64,000 nucleotides of DNA, taken from assembly GCA_934271235.1 (NCBI GenBank), contig CAKQQT010000016.1, forward strand, positions 1 through 64,000, given 5' to 3'. Positions 7,563 through 15,647 of the stretch are shown one piece after another. Made by a program: the position numbers and the translations under genes. The notes under the pieces were generated by a model. That model ran no database searches. It worked only from the letters and a program-made list of their open reading frames with translations, and was not told where the DNA came from. Source of the DNA: an uncultured Clostridia bacterium. GTDB lineage: Bacteria; Bacillota; Clostridia; Peptostreptococcales; Anaerovoracaceae. Position 1 is the stretch's first letter. Each line of letters starts with the position of its first letter.

Positions 7563-7769
7563 ATGAACAAAGCTGCAGGAGCAGTTGTGATGGCGGCTGT
7601 CGGGACCGCGGCCGTGATGGCGTATGCGTCGATGAAACCACATGCCAAGAACCAGATCAAAAAGGAGTTCCGCGATACGTTCCATCATATGGATGATGTC
7701 AAAGAGGAACTTTGCAATGTCCGCGATGATATGACGGATATGGCAAGAACGCTGAAGCGCCAAATGTAG
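7563..7769 (+). CDS. Small protein with N-terminal hydrophobic segment, unknown function
   Basis: This 68-residue protein has one Ala-rich hydrophobic helix (residues 5-22) followed by a charged, probably coiled helix (KKEFRDTFHHMDDVKEELCNV). The layout recalls small YtxH-like membrane-attached proteins, but I do not recognise a defined family. A GGGGAGAGTGATGAGAG ribosome region precedes ATG 7563. It is followed by a strong terminator, so it ends the operon or forms its own unit. Confidence 0.6.
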   Translation: MNKAAGAVVMAAVGTAAVMAYASMKPHAKNQIKKEFRDTFHHMDDVKEELCNVRDDMTDMARTLKRQM

Positions 7770-7785
7770 AAAATCACAAAAGAAT

Positions 7786-7823
7786 GAACAAAAGTCTATG
7801 GTTTTGCATAGACTTTTTGTTCG
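7786..7823 (+). terminator. Strong terminator between the small protein gene and alaS
   Basis: A stem of about 15 bp (GAACAAAAGTCTATG / CATAGACTTTTTGTTC) with a 6-nt loop, T-rich on its 3' side. Confidence 0.85.
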
Positions 7824-7837
7824 TTTTGTGGTACAAT
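7809..7837 (+). promoter_or_regulatory. Promoter of alaS
   Basis: TAGACT, a 17-bp spacer and TACAAT, the latter preceded by TGG as in an extended -10. The leader of about 55 nt contains no T-box specifier structure. Confidence 0.5.
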
Positions 7838-7898
7838 TTTAATTATTGTTTGGCAATTCTTTCATTTTATGATACAGCAATTCAGGAGGAACCTATAG

Positions 7899-10541
7899 AT
7901 GGAAAGATTAGGATTAAATGAAATCAGAAGGAGATTTTTAGACTTCTATGCTTCAAAAGATCACTATGTCGGCAAATCCGCCAGCCTGATCCCGAGAAAT
8001 GACAAATCGATACTGATCATAAACTCCGGCATGGCGCCGCTCAAAGCATATTTCGCGGGGACAGAGACCCCTCCGAAGAAGAGGATGTGTACCTGCCAGA
8101 AATGCATCCGTACCGGTGATATCGATAATGTCGGACATACCGCGCGCCACGGCACATTCTTTGAAATGCTTGGAAACTTCAGCTTCGGCGACTATTTCAA
8201 AAAGGAATCCCTGACCTGGGGCGTAGAGTTCCTGACGCAGCATCTCGGTTTCCCGCTGGACAGGCTGTGGGCGACCGTTTATCTGGACGACGAAGAAGCC
8301 ATCGGCATCTGGAAATCACTGGGTATGAACCCGGATCATATCGTTCGTTTAGGCAAAGAAGACAACTTCTGGGAGATCGGCCTCGGACCGTGCGGACCGG
8401 ACTCTGAGATCTTTTACGACCGCGGCGAAGAATTCGGCTGCGGCAAACCGGACTGCAGACCGGGCTGCGACTGCGACCGTTTCTTAGAGATCTGGAACCA
8501 TGTATTTACCCAGTTCAGCAAAGAGGAAGACGGCTCCTATTCCAATCTGGCACATCCGAACATCGATACCGGCATGGGCCTGGAGAGAATGGCCTGCGTC
8601 ATGCAGGGCACCGATTCCATCTTCGATGTCGATACCATTAAATATATCCTGGACGGCATTGTCGAAAAATCCGGCGTTGCTTATCATGACGGCGCAGAAC
8701 CGACCGATGTATCCATTCGTATCATCACGGACCATCTCAGAGCGATGACCTTCATGATCGCGGACGGCATCATGCCATCCAACGAGGGCAGAGGCTATGT
8801 ACTGCGCAGATTGCTCCGGAGAGCGGCTCGTCACGGCCGTATCCTCGGCATCAAGGGAAGTTTTCTGGTGGAATTGTCCAACCGTGTCATAGAAGTTTCC
8901 GGCGAAGCATATCCTGAATTAGTGGAAAAGAAAGACTATATCCAGAAGATCATCCAGGTTGAAGAAGACAACTTCGCGGCAACCATCGACAAGGGCGAGG
9001 AGATCATCGCCGGTTATATCGACGACCTGAAAAAAGAGGGCAGGACCGTGCTCGACGGCGCCAGCGCTTTCAAGCTTTATGACACTTACGGCTTCCCGCT
9101 GGAACTGACCGAAGAGATCTTAGCAGAAAACGGCTTTACCGCTGACGAAGACGGCTTCAAGACCCACATGCAGGCGCAGAAAGAGCTCGCTCGGAAAAAC
9201 CGAAAATCGAATGAAGACGAGGGCTGGGACAAGAATGAACTGGAACTCAACGTTGAAAAAACCGTATTTACGGGTTATGATACTTTGCTGGATACCGGCA
9301 AGGTCGCGGCGATCATTGTCGACGGCAAGCTGACGGATTCCATCGGTGAAGGCCAAAAAGCGACTGTGATCGTAGACCGGACGCCGTTCTATGCTGAGGG
9401 CGGCGGACAAGTTTGCGATAAAGGTTTTATGTCAACAGTGACTGAAGCGGACGATGAAAAGATCTTTGACGCGGAAGTCACCAAAGTCGAAAAGAAAGAC
9501 GGCGTCTTCTATCATAGCGTAACAGTCCTCGCAAACGAGATCCATGTCGGCGACGAAGTTCTGCTGGCAGTCGATCCGGAAAAGCGGAACTCCACAGCCA
9601 GAAACCATACCGCAACGCATCTGCTGCAGAAAGCGCTCCGCGAAGTGGTCGGAACGCATGTCGAACAGGCAGGTTCCATGGTCAACGAAAACGTTCTGCG
9701 CTTTGACTTTTCACACTTTGAGGCCGTAACACCGGAGCAGCTCGCGAAGGTGGAATCGATCGTCAATGAAGTGATCAATAACTTCCTGCCGGTCCACACT
9801 GCTGAAATGACAATGGAAGAAGCACAGAAAACCGGCGCGATGGCGCTCTTCGGCGAGAAATACGGTTCGACCGTCAGAGTAGTCAATGCCGGTGACTGGT
9901 CGATCGAGCTCTGCGGAGGTACCCATGTCAAGAATACCGGCGAGATCGGCGCGTTTAAGATCGTATCCGAAGGCGGAGTCGCTTCCGGCGTCAGAAGAAT
10001 CGAAGCTGTAACCGGCACCGGCGTTCTGCAGGCTGCGAAACAGGCCGAAGATACGGTAGCGCAGGCTTGTGAAGCGCTGAAATGCAATAAGACAGTGCTT
10101 GCAGACAAGGCCAGATCCATGGCGGAAGAGCTGAAAGCCCTCAAAAAAGAGCTGGAAGAAATGAAAAAGGCTGCGATGGGCGGCGAAGTCGACGCGATGG
10201 TCGCAAACGCAAAAGAGATCAACGGCGTGAAACTGATCACCAAGGAATTTACGGATTATCAAGCTGCCGACCTGCGGAATCTCTCGGATGATATCAAAGC
10301 GGCAAATAAGAGCGTGATCATGGTTTTCGCTGCTGTGAACGGACCAAAAGTAACGTTACTGGTATCCATAACGGATGATCTTTTGGACAAAGGTTATCAC
10401 GCAGGCAATATGATCAAACAGATCGCGGCGGCATGCGGCGGAGGCGGCGGCGGAAAAGCCGATATGGCACAGGCCGGTGCAAAAGACGCGTCGAAAATAA
10501 AAGATGCTTTTGAGGTTGCAGAATCTTTGATAAAATGTTAA
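7899..10541 (+). CDS. alaS: Alanyl-tRNA synthetase
   Basis: This full-length 880-residue enzyme charges tRNA-Ala. The N-terminal class II core has the motif-like GGEDNFWEI-type stretch (here KEDNFWEIGLGPCGPDSEI). A zinc-like Cys-rich insertion follows (CGKPDCRPGCDCD). The editing domain carries the metal site HTATH (about residues 569-573) plus CGGTH (Cys672, His676), which removes Ser and Gly from tRNA-Ala. The C-terminal DHHA1/C-Ala region contains the glycine-rich CGGGGGGKADMAQAGAKD. A canonical CAGGAGGAACC precedes ATG 7899. It is followed by ireB and ruvX, the usual neighbours in Clostridia. Confidence 0.97.
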   Translation: MERLGLNEIRRRFLDFYASKDHYVGKSASLIPRNDKSILIINSGMAPLKAYFAGTETPPKKRMCTCQKCIRTGDIDNVGHTARHGTFFEMLGNFSFGDYFKKESLTWGVEFLTQHLGFPLDRLWATVYLDDEEAIGIWKSLGMNPDHIVRLGKEDNFWEIGLGPCGPDSEIFYDRGEEFGCGKPDCRPGCDCDRFLEIWNHVFTQFSKEEDGSYSNLAHPNIDTGMGLERMACVMQGTDSIFDVDTIKYILDGIVEKSGVAYHDGAEPTDVSIRIITDHLRAMTFMIADGIMPSNEGRGYVLRRLLRRAARHGRILGIKGSFLVELSNRVIEVSGEAYPELVEKKDYIQKIIQVEEDNFAATIDKGEEIIAGYIDDLKKEGRTVLDGASAFKLYDTYGFPLELTEEILAENGFTADEDGFKTHMQAQKELARKNRKSNEDEGWDKNELELNVEKTVFTGYDTLLDTGKVAAIIVDGKLTDSIGEGQKATVIVDRTPFYAEGGGQVCDKGFMSTVTEADDEKIFDAEVTKVEKKDGVFYHSVTVLANEIHVGDEVLLAVDPEKRNSTARNHTATHLLQKALREVVGTHVEQAGSMVNENVLRFDFSHFEAVTPEQLAKVESIVNEVINNFLPVHTAEMTMEEAQKTGAMALFGEKYGSTVRVVNAGDWSIELCGGTHVKNTGEIGAFKIVSEGGVASGVRRIEAVTGTGVLQAAKQAEDTVAQACEALKCNKTVLADKARSMAEELKALKKELEEMKKAAMGGEVDAMVANAKEINGVKLITKEFTDYQAADLRNLSDDIKAANKSVIMVFAAVNGPKVTLLVSITDDLLDKGYHAGNMIKQIAAACGGGGGGKADMAQAGAKDASKIKDAFEVAESLIKC

Positions 10542-10544
10542 AAT
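10516..10544 (+). promoter_or_regulatory. Promoter of ireB inside the 3' end of alaS
   Basis: TTGCAG and TAAAAT are separated by 17 bp. The element overlaps the last codons of alaS and precedes AAAGGGGAG of ireB. Confidence 0.5.
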
Positions 10545-10591
10545 AGAGCTGTTGAAAGGAAGATGTAGGAAAAGAAAGGGGAGTTTTGGAA

Positions 10592-10837
10592 ATGGATAAA
10601 AACACGATCATGTTCGATGCGTTCAAGACGCAGAAAAGCAATAAACAGATTTTAGAAGAAGTTTATAGTGCGCTGAAAGAAAAAGATTATAATCCGATCG
10701 ATCAGCTGGTAGGATATCTGATTTCCGGAGATCCTTCCTATATCACCAGTCATCGCAATGCGAGAACACTGATCAAAGGTGTTGATCGCGATGAGCTGAT
10801 CGCGGAAATGCTCAAAGAATACATCGATGTTGAATGA
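10592..10837 (+). CDS. ireB: IreB family regulatory phosphoprotein (DUF965)
   Basis: This 81-residue protein matches IreB of Enterococcus, a small dimeric substrate of the PASTA kinase IreK that tunes envelope stress and cephalosporin tolerance. The N-terminal segment [11 protein letters not shown] is where the family carries its phosphorylated threonines; Thr5 is retained. The body follows the family pattern ([30 protein letters not shown]). ATG 10592 follows AAAGGGGAG. The gene lies between alaS and ruvX as in most Clostridia and Bacilli and has its own terminator. The link to a Ser/Thr kinase is from the family, since no kinase gene lies in this window. Confidence 0.9.
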   Translation: MDKNTIMFDAFKTQKSNKQILEEVYSALKEKDYNPIDQLVGYLISGDPSYITSHRNARTLIKGVDRDELIAEMLKEYIDVE

Positions 10838-10842
10838 TTTTT

Positions 10843-10869
10843 GGAAGCGGACCATGTGTCCGCTTCTTT
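10843..10869 (+). terminator. Terminator after ireB
   Basis: A perfect 9-bp stem GAAGCGGAC / GTCCGCTTC with a 5-nt loop, followed by TTTC. Confidence 0.6.
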
Positions 10870-10978
10870 CATATGCTGTGATAGATTTTTAACATATAAA
10901 TCCAAAAACAGCAAAAAGTATCACCGCGGATGCCTCCCGGATGATAGGGAAACGAAAAAAGAGGAGAGTAAAAAAACG

Positions 10979-11407
10979 ATGAGAAAAATGGCACTGGACG
11001 TCGGTGATAAGACGGTCGGGATCGCAGTTTCAGACCCGCTGAACATCACCGCGCAGGGAATCATGACGCTGGAACGTGTCGGTATCCGCAAAGATACCGG
11101 CAAGATCCTGGATCTGGTAAAAGAATACGAATGCGATACCATCGTGATCGGCTTGAACAAGAATCTGGACGGTTCCGACAGTATCCAGACCGAAAAGGTT
11201 TATGAATTTCACACGATGCTGGAAAACAAAATGCGTTCTACCGGTATGAAAGGGATCGAGGTCGTCTGGCAGGATGAACGTTTTACAACCGTGATCGCTG
11301 AACGTGTTCTGATCGAAGCCGACGTGCGGCGCAAGGACAGAAAAAAAGTGATCGATAAGCAGGCGGCGGTTGTGATCTTACAGAGTTACTTAGACAGCCT
11401 GCGATAA
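10979..11407 (+). CDS. ruvX: RuvX/YqgF family Holliday junction resolvase-like nuclease
   Basis: This 142-residue RNase H-fold protein acts in pre-16S rRNA 5' end maturation and was proposed as a resolvase. The first catalytic Asp lies in ALDVGDKTVGIAVSDP. The IVIGLNKNLDGSDS block and the DERFTTVIAE block with the conserved Asp/Glu follow. ATG 10979 is preceded by GAGGAGAG. It lies after ireB but behind that gene's terminator, so it probably has its own promoter in the 110-bp gap, where I see only a weak AT-rich candidate. Length is normal. Confidence 0.92.
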   Translation: MRKMALDVGDKTVGIAVSDPLNITAQGIMTLERVGIRKDTGKILDLVKEYECDTIVIGLNKNLDGSDSIQTEKVYEFHTMLENKMRSTGMKGIEVVWQDERFTTVIAERVLIEADVRRKDRKKVIDKQAAVVILQSYLDSLR

Positions 11408-11450
11408 AATCAAAAGAAAAGCAAAAAACGAAAAGGAGACAGAAGCGAAA

Positions 11451-12536
11451 ATGAAAGAATTTTTAGCAAGAAAAGATATTGTGATCTCTGTAAAACGTTA
11501 CGGGATCGATGCGCTTGGTGCTATGGCCCAAGGTCTGTTCTGCAGTTTGCTGATCGGAACGATCATCAACACCTTAGGGTCACAACTGAACATCGGCGTT
11601 CTGACGATGACCGTCGCGACCATCAATGACATTCCGTATACCGTCGGCGGCCTGGCCTCGGCGATGAGCGGACCGGCGATGGCCGTTGCCATCGGCTATG
11701 CGCTGCATTGCCCTCCGTTGGTGCTGTTTTCTCTGATCACGGTCGGCTTTGCGTCGAATGCGCTCGGCGGAGCCGGCGGCCCGCTGGCCGTTCTCTTTGT
11801 TGCGATCTTTGCGGCAGAGATTGGAAAAGCGGTTTCCAAAGAAACGAAGATTGATATCCTCGTAACGCCGCTGGTCACCATCGGCGTCGGCGTTGCGCTT
11901 TCGGCATGGTGGGCGCCTGCACTCGGTGCTGCAGCTATGAAAGTGGGAAGTCTGATCATGTGGGCGACCGATCTGCAGCCGTTCTTGATGGGAATCCTGG
12001 TCTCAGTGCTGGTCGGCGTCGCACTGACCTTACCGATCTCCTCCGCAGCCATATGTGCCGCTCTGCAGCTTACCGGCCTTGCCGGCGGTGCGGCTGTCGC
12101 AGGCTGCTGTGCGCAGATGGTAGGTTTTGCGGTGATGTCTTTCCGTGAAAATCGCTGGGGCGGCTTGATCTCACAAGGGCTCGGTACCTCTATGCTGCAG
12201 ATGGGCAATATTGTGAAAAATCCTCGCATCTGGATTGCGCCGACCTTGACTTCGGCGATCACCGGCCCGATCGCGACCTGTATTTTCCGTATGCAGATGA
12301 ATGGACCGGCTATTTCTTCCGGCATGGGAACCTGCGGTATGGTAGGCCCGATCGGCGTTTACACCGGATGGGTGAACGATATCGCTGTCGGTTTCAAGAC
12401 CGGGATCACTTCCATGGACTGGATCGGACTGGCCTTGATCGCCATCATTCTTCCGGCAGTGATCTGTCCGCTGATCAACCTGTGCCTGCGCAAGATCGGC
12501 TGGGTCAAAGACGGCGATCTGAAACTGGCCGAGTAG
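11451..12536 (+). CDS. Orphan PTS EIIC-like membrane permease (PTS_EIIC_2 family)
   Basis: This 361-residue membrane protein has about ten hydrophobic segments rich in Gly and Ala. It resembles the PTS_EIIC_2 family, which is annotated as phosphotransferase subunit IIC but often occurs without partner subunits. Characteristic stretches are YTVGGLASAMSGPAMAVAIGYAL, LGGAGGPLAVLF and NRWGGLISQGLGTSMLQMGN (each cited in short form by its centre residues 65-85, 103-114 and 228-247). No IIA, IIB, kinase or sugar-metabolic gene is adjacent, so substrate and energy source are unknown. AAAGGAGACAGAAGCG precedes ATG 11451. It may form a transcript with ruvX, whose stop is 43 bp upstream. Confidence 0.8.
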   Translation: MKEFLARKDIVISVKRYGIDALGAMAQGLFCSLLIGTIINTLGSQLNIGVLTMTVATINDIPYTVGGLASAMSGPAMAVAIGYALHCPPLVLFSLITVGFASNALGGAGGPLAVLFVAIFAAEIGKAVSKETKIDILVTPLVTIGVGVALSAWWAPALGAAAMKVGSLIMWATDLQPFLMGILVSVLVGVALTLPISSAAICAALQLTGLAGGAAVAGCCAQMVGFAVMSFRENRWGGLISQGLGTSMLQMGNIVKNPRIWIAPTLTSAITGPIATCIFRMQMNGPAISSGMGTCGMVGPIGVYTGWVNDIAVGFKTGITSMDWIGLALIAIILPAVICPLINLCLRKIGWVKDGDLKLAE

Positions 12537-12606
12537 GAGAGGGGAAACAAGACAAAAGGTTATATTCGATAGAACGAAGCAAAGCACAAATAAAGCAAGG
12601 AATACA

Positions 12607-12651
12607 TAAAAAACGCGGGGCATCTGCATCATGCAAAACCTCGCGTTTTTA
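12607..12651. terminator. Bidirectional terminator between convergent genes
   Basis: AAAAACGCGGGG pairs with CCTCGCGTTTTT with one mismatch. It serves the permease gene on the plus strand and the PrsW gene on the minus strand. Confidence 0.75.
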
Positions 12652-12674
12652 TGTAAGAAATCTCGAATTTGATC

Positions 12675-13364
12675 CTATATGTAATAGTCCTCCTTGGACT
12701 GTTTCTTTACCGTCAGGAATGCCGCGATATCCACGATCACCACGAAAACAAGGAATACGTAGATCAATCGATCGTCTGACATCATCAAGCAGAAATCATA
12801 AAAACCGTGGAGCACCACAGGGACAAGAAGCGCAAGGCGTTTGGAATGTCTCGCTTTGCCGCGGTATCCGTAGGCTTCGAAGAATTTTGCGCGCGAGTAG
12901 AAGAGACCCATGAACACCGCAAAGGTGCAGTGTCCCGGAATAGCCAGAAGCCCTCGGGAGATCACCACGCCAAAGCCGTAATTCAGAACATAGAGGATAT
13001 TCTCTAAACCGGCGAAACCCAATCCGACAAAAACAGCATATACGATGCCGTCAAAGGTATAATTAAAATCCGAACTGCGCCAAGTTTTGCGTTTCAAGAA
13101 GAAATACTTTGAACCTTCTTCGGCGATGGCAACAATGCCGAAGCACATGATGATGTAATAGGTTGTTTGATCCTGCACATTGACAGCGTCTAGGATGCCG
13201 GTAAAAACATCTTCTAAAATGCTGGCCGGTATGCAAGATAACATCCCACAGCCAAACAGTGCCAGCAACAGACCAAAAGGTTCTTTCTCAATTTTATCCT
13301 GTTTATAAACATAGATCATCAGAATGATTGCGGGAAGCAATGCTGCAGCTAAAATAATTTCCAT
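12675..13364 (-). CDS. PrsW family intramembrane metalloprotease
   Basis: This 229-residue protein has about eight membrane segments. Its motifs are those of PrsW, a glutamic-type membrane protease of the CPBP superfamily: EEGSKYF (Glu82, Glu83), FDGIVYAVFVGLGFAGLENI, a His in IPGHCTFAVF and a second His in VVLHGFYDF. In Bacillus subtilis PrsW starts cleavage of the anti-sigma factor RsiW. Here no anti-sigma gene is near, so the substrate is unknown. The start MEIILAAALL follows AAGGAG at 13378-13383 with a spacing of 13 nt or so. Length is near the family norm of 200-230. Confidence 0.88.
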   Translation of the reverse strand: MEIILAAALLPAIILMIYVYKQDKIEKEPFGLLLALFGCGMLSCIPASILEDVFTGILDAVNVQDQTTYYIIMCFGIVAIAEEGSKYFFLKRKTWRSSDFNYTFDGIVYAVFVGLGFAGLENILYVLNYGFGVVISRGLLAIPGHCTFAVFMGLFYSRAKFFEAYGYRGKARHSKRLALLVPVVLHGFYDFCLMMSDDRLIYVFLVFVVIVDIAAFLTVKKQSKEDYYI

Positions 13365-13383
13365 AAATACGAAAACTCCTTCA

Positions 13384-13817
13384 TTGATTTAATTCTATAT
13401 ATTATCATTATAAACGAAAATGCTGCTGAAAGAAAGTACAATCTTCAAAAAACGACCATGCCGGTTACCATAGAGGAAAATGCAGGGCGGTTCTTTACAT
13501 GCACGAAACTACTCCTTAAATCATAATTTTGGGAATAGTTATAAACGATGAACAGTCCATGCACCATAAACGCCATTTCAACTGCATATTTTGATAAGCT
13601 AGCTGCAGGATCCATTTTTATATTGATATGGTATATTCGTCTTGCGCATGCGCTGTACCGGCTGCGGCTGTTTGTCGGCAGTCTTTTGCGCATGTACCTG
13701 TTGAGATCAGTCCGCAGTTACCGGTTCACAAAAGTGCGTAAAAAATTGAGGCTCTATTTTGCGTTTTAAGCGATTTTTTTTGCAAATGGCATATAACGAT
13801 ACCTATCCCCCAAACGT
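13384..13817. other. Intergenic stretch of about 430 bp without a supported gene
   Basis: Both strands have open frames of 60-80 codons here, but none has a ribosome site together with a recognisable protein. AT-rich sequence near 13395-13415 (TTATAATGATAATATATAG on the minus strand) may be the promoter of the PrsW gene. I see no RNA gene or repeat. Confidence 0.5.
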
Positions 13818-13864
13818 TGAAAAAGCGGAAAATCTTTGCAAATGCAAGGTTAACCGCTTTTTCA
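13818..13864 (-). terminator. Terminator after the YneA-like gene
   Basis: TGAAAAAGCGG pairs with CCGCTTTTTCA around a 25-nt loop that itself holds a small CTTTGCA / TGCAAGG hairpin. On the minus strand it ends in a T-run. Confidence 0.75.
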
Positions 13865-13869
13865 CATCA

Positions 13870-14172
13870 TTAGTTATAAATTGGGACCTGGATTGTCATG
13901 CCGGCATATAATTGATCCGCACGGATGTCGTTCAGCTTACATAGACTGTAGACTGCTTCGCGTGTGTCCATATTTGCCGGCATATATGTCTGCGCAATCG
14001 ACCACAAAGTATCTCCGTACGAAACTTCGATATCTGCGTAATTTTGAATGGTCAAACTGTCAGCTGTATTGAAACCTAACGCAAAGTTGAATGCCGTGGT
14101 GATCACAATGATCGTTAATACTACAAATACGGTAAATCTGAATCTGTTCGCAATTCGATAAGTCTTTTTCAT
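13870..14172 (-). CDS. yneA: YneA-like SOS-induced cell division inhibitor (membrane anchor plus LysM)
   Basis: This 100-residue protein has a short basic N-terminus, one transmembrane helix (about residues 12-35) and a LysM domain (about 50-98: SYGDTLWSIAQTYMP ... LYAGMTIQVPI). That is the architecture and size of YneA of Bacillus subtilis, which halts division after DNA damage. ATG 14172 follows AAAGGGGTGGG; an earlier in-frame ATG would add an unlikely N-terminus. The upstream region carries four LexA-type boxes and a good promoter, strongly supporting SOS control. In Bacillus yneA is divergent from lexA; here lexA is not adjacent. The assignment rests on architecture plus regulation, since YneA sequences diverge strongly. 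Confidence 0.82.
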   Translation of the reverse strand: MKKTYRIANRFRFTVFVVLTIIVITTAFNFALGFNTADSLTIQNYADIEVSYGDTLWSIAQTYMPANMDTREAVYSLCKLNDIRADQLYAGMTIQVPIYN

Positions 14173-14189
14173 TAGGTTCCCACCCCTTT

Positions 14190-14284
14190 CGAAACATTTG
14201 TTCTTTCCTATAATATAGCAGAATAAATGTTCGATGTCAAGCTCTTTTGCGAACAAATGTTTAAAAAATGCGAACAAATTTTTT
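14190..14284 (-). promoter_or_regulatory. SOS promoter of the YneA-like gene with four LexA-type boxes
   Basis: On the minus strand TTGACA (14240-14235) and TATATT (14217-14212) are 17 bp apart. LexA-like boxes (Gram-positive consensus CGAAC-RNRY-GTTYG) lie at 14250-14263 (CGAACAAATGTTTA, best), 14271-14284, 14220-14233 inside the spacer, and 14190-14203 just downstream of the start. Their centres are about 30, 30 and 21 bp apart, that is, on the same face of the helix. No other transcription factor is needed to explain this layout. Confidence 0.8.
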
Positions 14285-14293
14285 TATTCAAAA

Positions 14294-15502
14294 TTATTGA
14301 ATGGTCAAAAGCTCTTTTATCAGTTCCACGCACTGGTTCATCTGCCGGATGTTGGCAAATTCGGTCACGCCGTGGTGGTTAAAGGTTCCGGTCCCGAGAT
14401 TCGGGCACGGCAATCCCCTGCCGGACAGCGTCGCGCCGTCCGTTCCTCCGCGGATCAGGTTCGAGACCGGATCGACGCCCTGTTTACGGATCGCAGCTTT
14501 GGCCTTTTCAATAAAATGCATATGCGGGAGTACAAATTCTTTCATATTATGATAGCTGTCTGAAAGCGCGACTTCTATGACATCTGCGCCGTATTTGCGG
14601 TTCAGATACGACGCGATCTCCAGCAGCGTCGTCTTCATCTTTTGGAACTTTTCTCCGTCGGCTTCCCGGATCAGATAAGTAAGCTCACAGCAGGAACAGG
14701 TGCCTTGCATCGTTTCCAGATGGAAAAAGCCCTCATATCCCTCCGTATGTTCCGGTCGCTGCCAGGCCGGAAGCATGGTTTGAAACTCGATCGCGAGCAG
14801 ATTCGCATTGCGCATCGTTCCCTTGGCGTCGCCCGGATGGGTATCAACGCCGTGCACGGTGATATGGGCTGCGGCCGCGTTGAAGTTTTCGTATTCGATC
14901 TCGCCGAAAGCCGCGCCGTCCACAGTAAAAGCAAAATCCGCCGGGATCTTTTCCAGATCGATGCCGTTGACACTGGCGCCGGTTTCCTCGTCCGGTGTAA
15001 AGGCGAAGAGGATCTTGCCGTGTTTTACCTGCGGGTGCGAAGTGAAATATTCCAGTGCCGTCATGATCTCGGCAACGCCTGCTTTGTCATCTCCGCCCAG
15101 AAGCGTAAGACCGTTTGTCACGATGATATCATCGCCGGTCGATGCTTTTAAGTGCGCGTCTTTCGCCGGATCCATCCAAACACCGGATTCCAGCCGAAAA
15201 GCCTCACCGCTGTAATTCGTGATCACCTGCGGCGTTGTCTGCGGCCCCGGGTAGGACTCCGCAGTATCCATATGCGCAAGGAAAGCAAGCGTCGGTACCG
15301 CTGCTTCTTCGACATTTGCCGGAATACTGCCGTAAATATATCCGTTTTCGGAAAGCACCGCGTCGCAGATCCCCAAAGAACGCAGTTCTTCCATCAGGAC
15401 TCGTGCGAAAACAAGCTGTCCCTCCGTAGACGGTATCACATTGCTCTCCTTTGATTGGGTGTCATAGACGACATAGTTCAAAAATCTTTCTGCAACATTC
15501 AT
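14294..15502 (-). CDS. pepT: Peptidase T (tripeptide aminopeptidase)
   Basis: This 402-residue cytoplasmic zinc peptidase removes N-terminal residues from tripeptides. The M20B metal and catalytic motifs are in place: LAHMDTAE (His77, Asp79), GGDDKAG, TPDEETGAS with the catalytic Glu pair, VDGAAFGEIEYENF and a late His in GTFNHHGVTEF. ATG 15502 follows three consecutive AAAGGAG-like runs. A promoter with TTGACA and TATAAT at 18 bp lies at 15565-15594. The stop is 10 bp from the outermost LexA box of the next gene, and no terminator lies between, so read-through into yneA is possible. Confidence 0.95.
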   Translation of the reverse strand: MNVAERFLNYVVYDTQSKESNVIPSTEGQLVFARVLMEELRSLGICDAVLSENGYIYGSIPANVEEAAVPTLAFLAHMDTAESYPGPQTTPQVITNYSGEAFRLESGVWMDPAKDAHLKASTGDDIIVTNGLTLLGGDDKAGVAEIMTALEYFTSHPQVKHGKILFAFTPDEETGASVNGIDLEKIPADFAFTVDGAAFGEIEYENFNAAAAHITVHGVDTHPGDAKGTMRNANLLAIEFQTMLPAWQRPEHTEGYEGFFHLETMQGTCSCCELTYLIREADGEKFQKMKTTLLEIASYLNRKYGADVIEVALSDSYHNMKEFVLPHMHFIEKAKAAIRKQGVDPVSNLIRGGTDGATLSGRGLPCPNLGTGTFNHHGVTEFANIRQMNQCVELIKELLTIQ

Positions 15503-15564
15503 ATGCTTGGCTCCTTTCTCCTTTCTCCTTTTCCCTATAACGCGCGAGACGCATCTACAAGCCT

Positions 15565-15594
15565 ATTATAAAGAAAACAGCGACAGCTTGTCAA
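15565..15594 (-). promoter_or_regulatory. Promoter of pepT
   Basis: On the minus strand TTGACA (15594-15589) and TATAAT (15570-15565) are separated by 18 bp. Confidence 0.65.
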
Positions 15595-15622
15595 TGAAAA
15601 GAAGCTCCGTTGCCGGGGCTTC
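15595..15622 (-). terminator. Terminator after the XRE membrane regulator
   Basis: On the minus strand GAAGC-CCC and GGA-GCTTC form a hairpin followed by TTTT. It partly overlaps the pepT promoter. Confidence 0.5.
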
Positions 15623-15647
15623 TGATATCGCTCGATCCTCAAATTTT

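Noticed and set aside
7838..7898. T-box or other aminoacylation-sensing leader for alaS
   Set aside because: The leader is only about 55 nt and lacks specifier loop and T-box sequence.
9512..10262. Long minus-strand frames opposite alaS
   Set aside because: Low-complexity Ser/Ala-rich or His-rich translations with no start signals; alaS is intact on the plus strand.
11696..12325. A 209-codon frame antisense to the PTS IIC gene
   Set aside because: Shadow of a membrane protein gene; composition is not protein-like and no ribosome site exists.
13548..13769. A 73-codon frame in the gap between PrsW and the YneA-like gene
   Set aside because: No ribosome site; basic, Arg-rich translation without family match.
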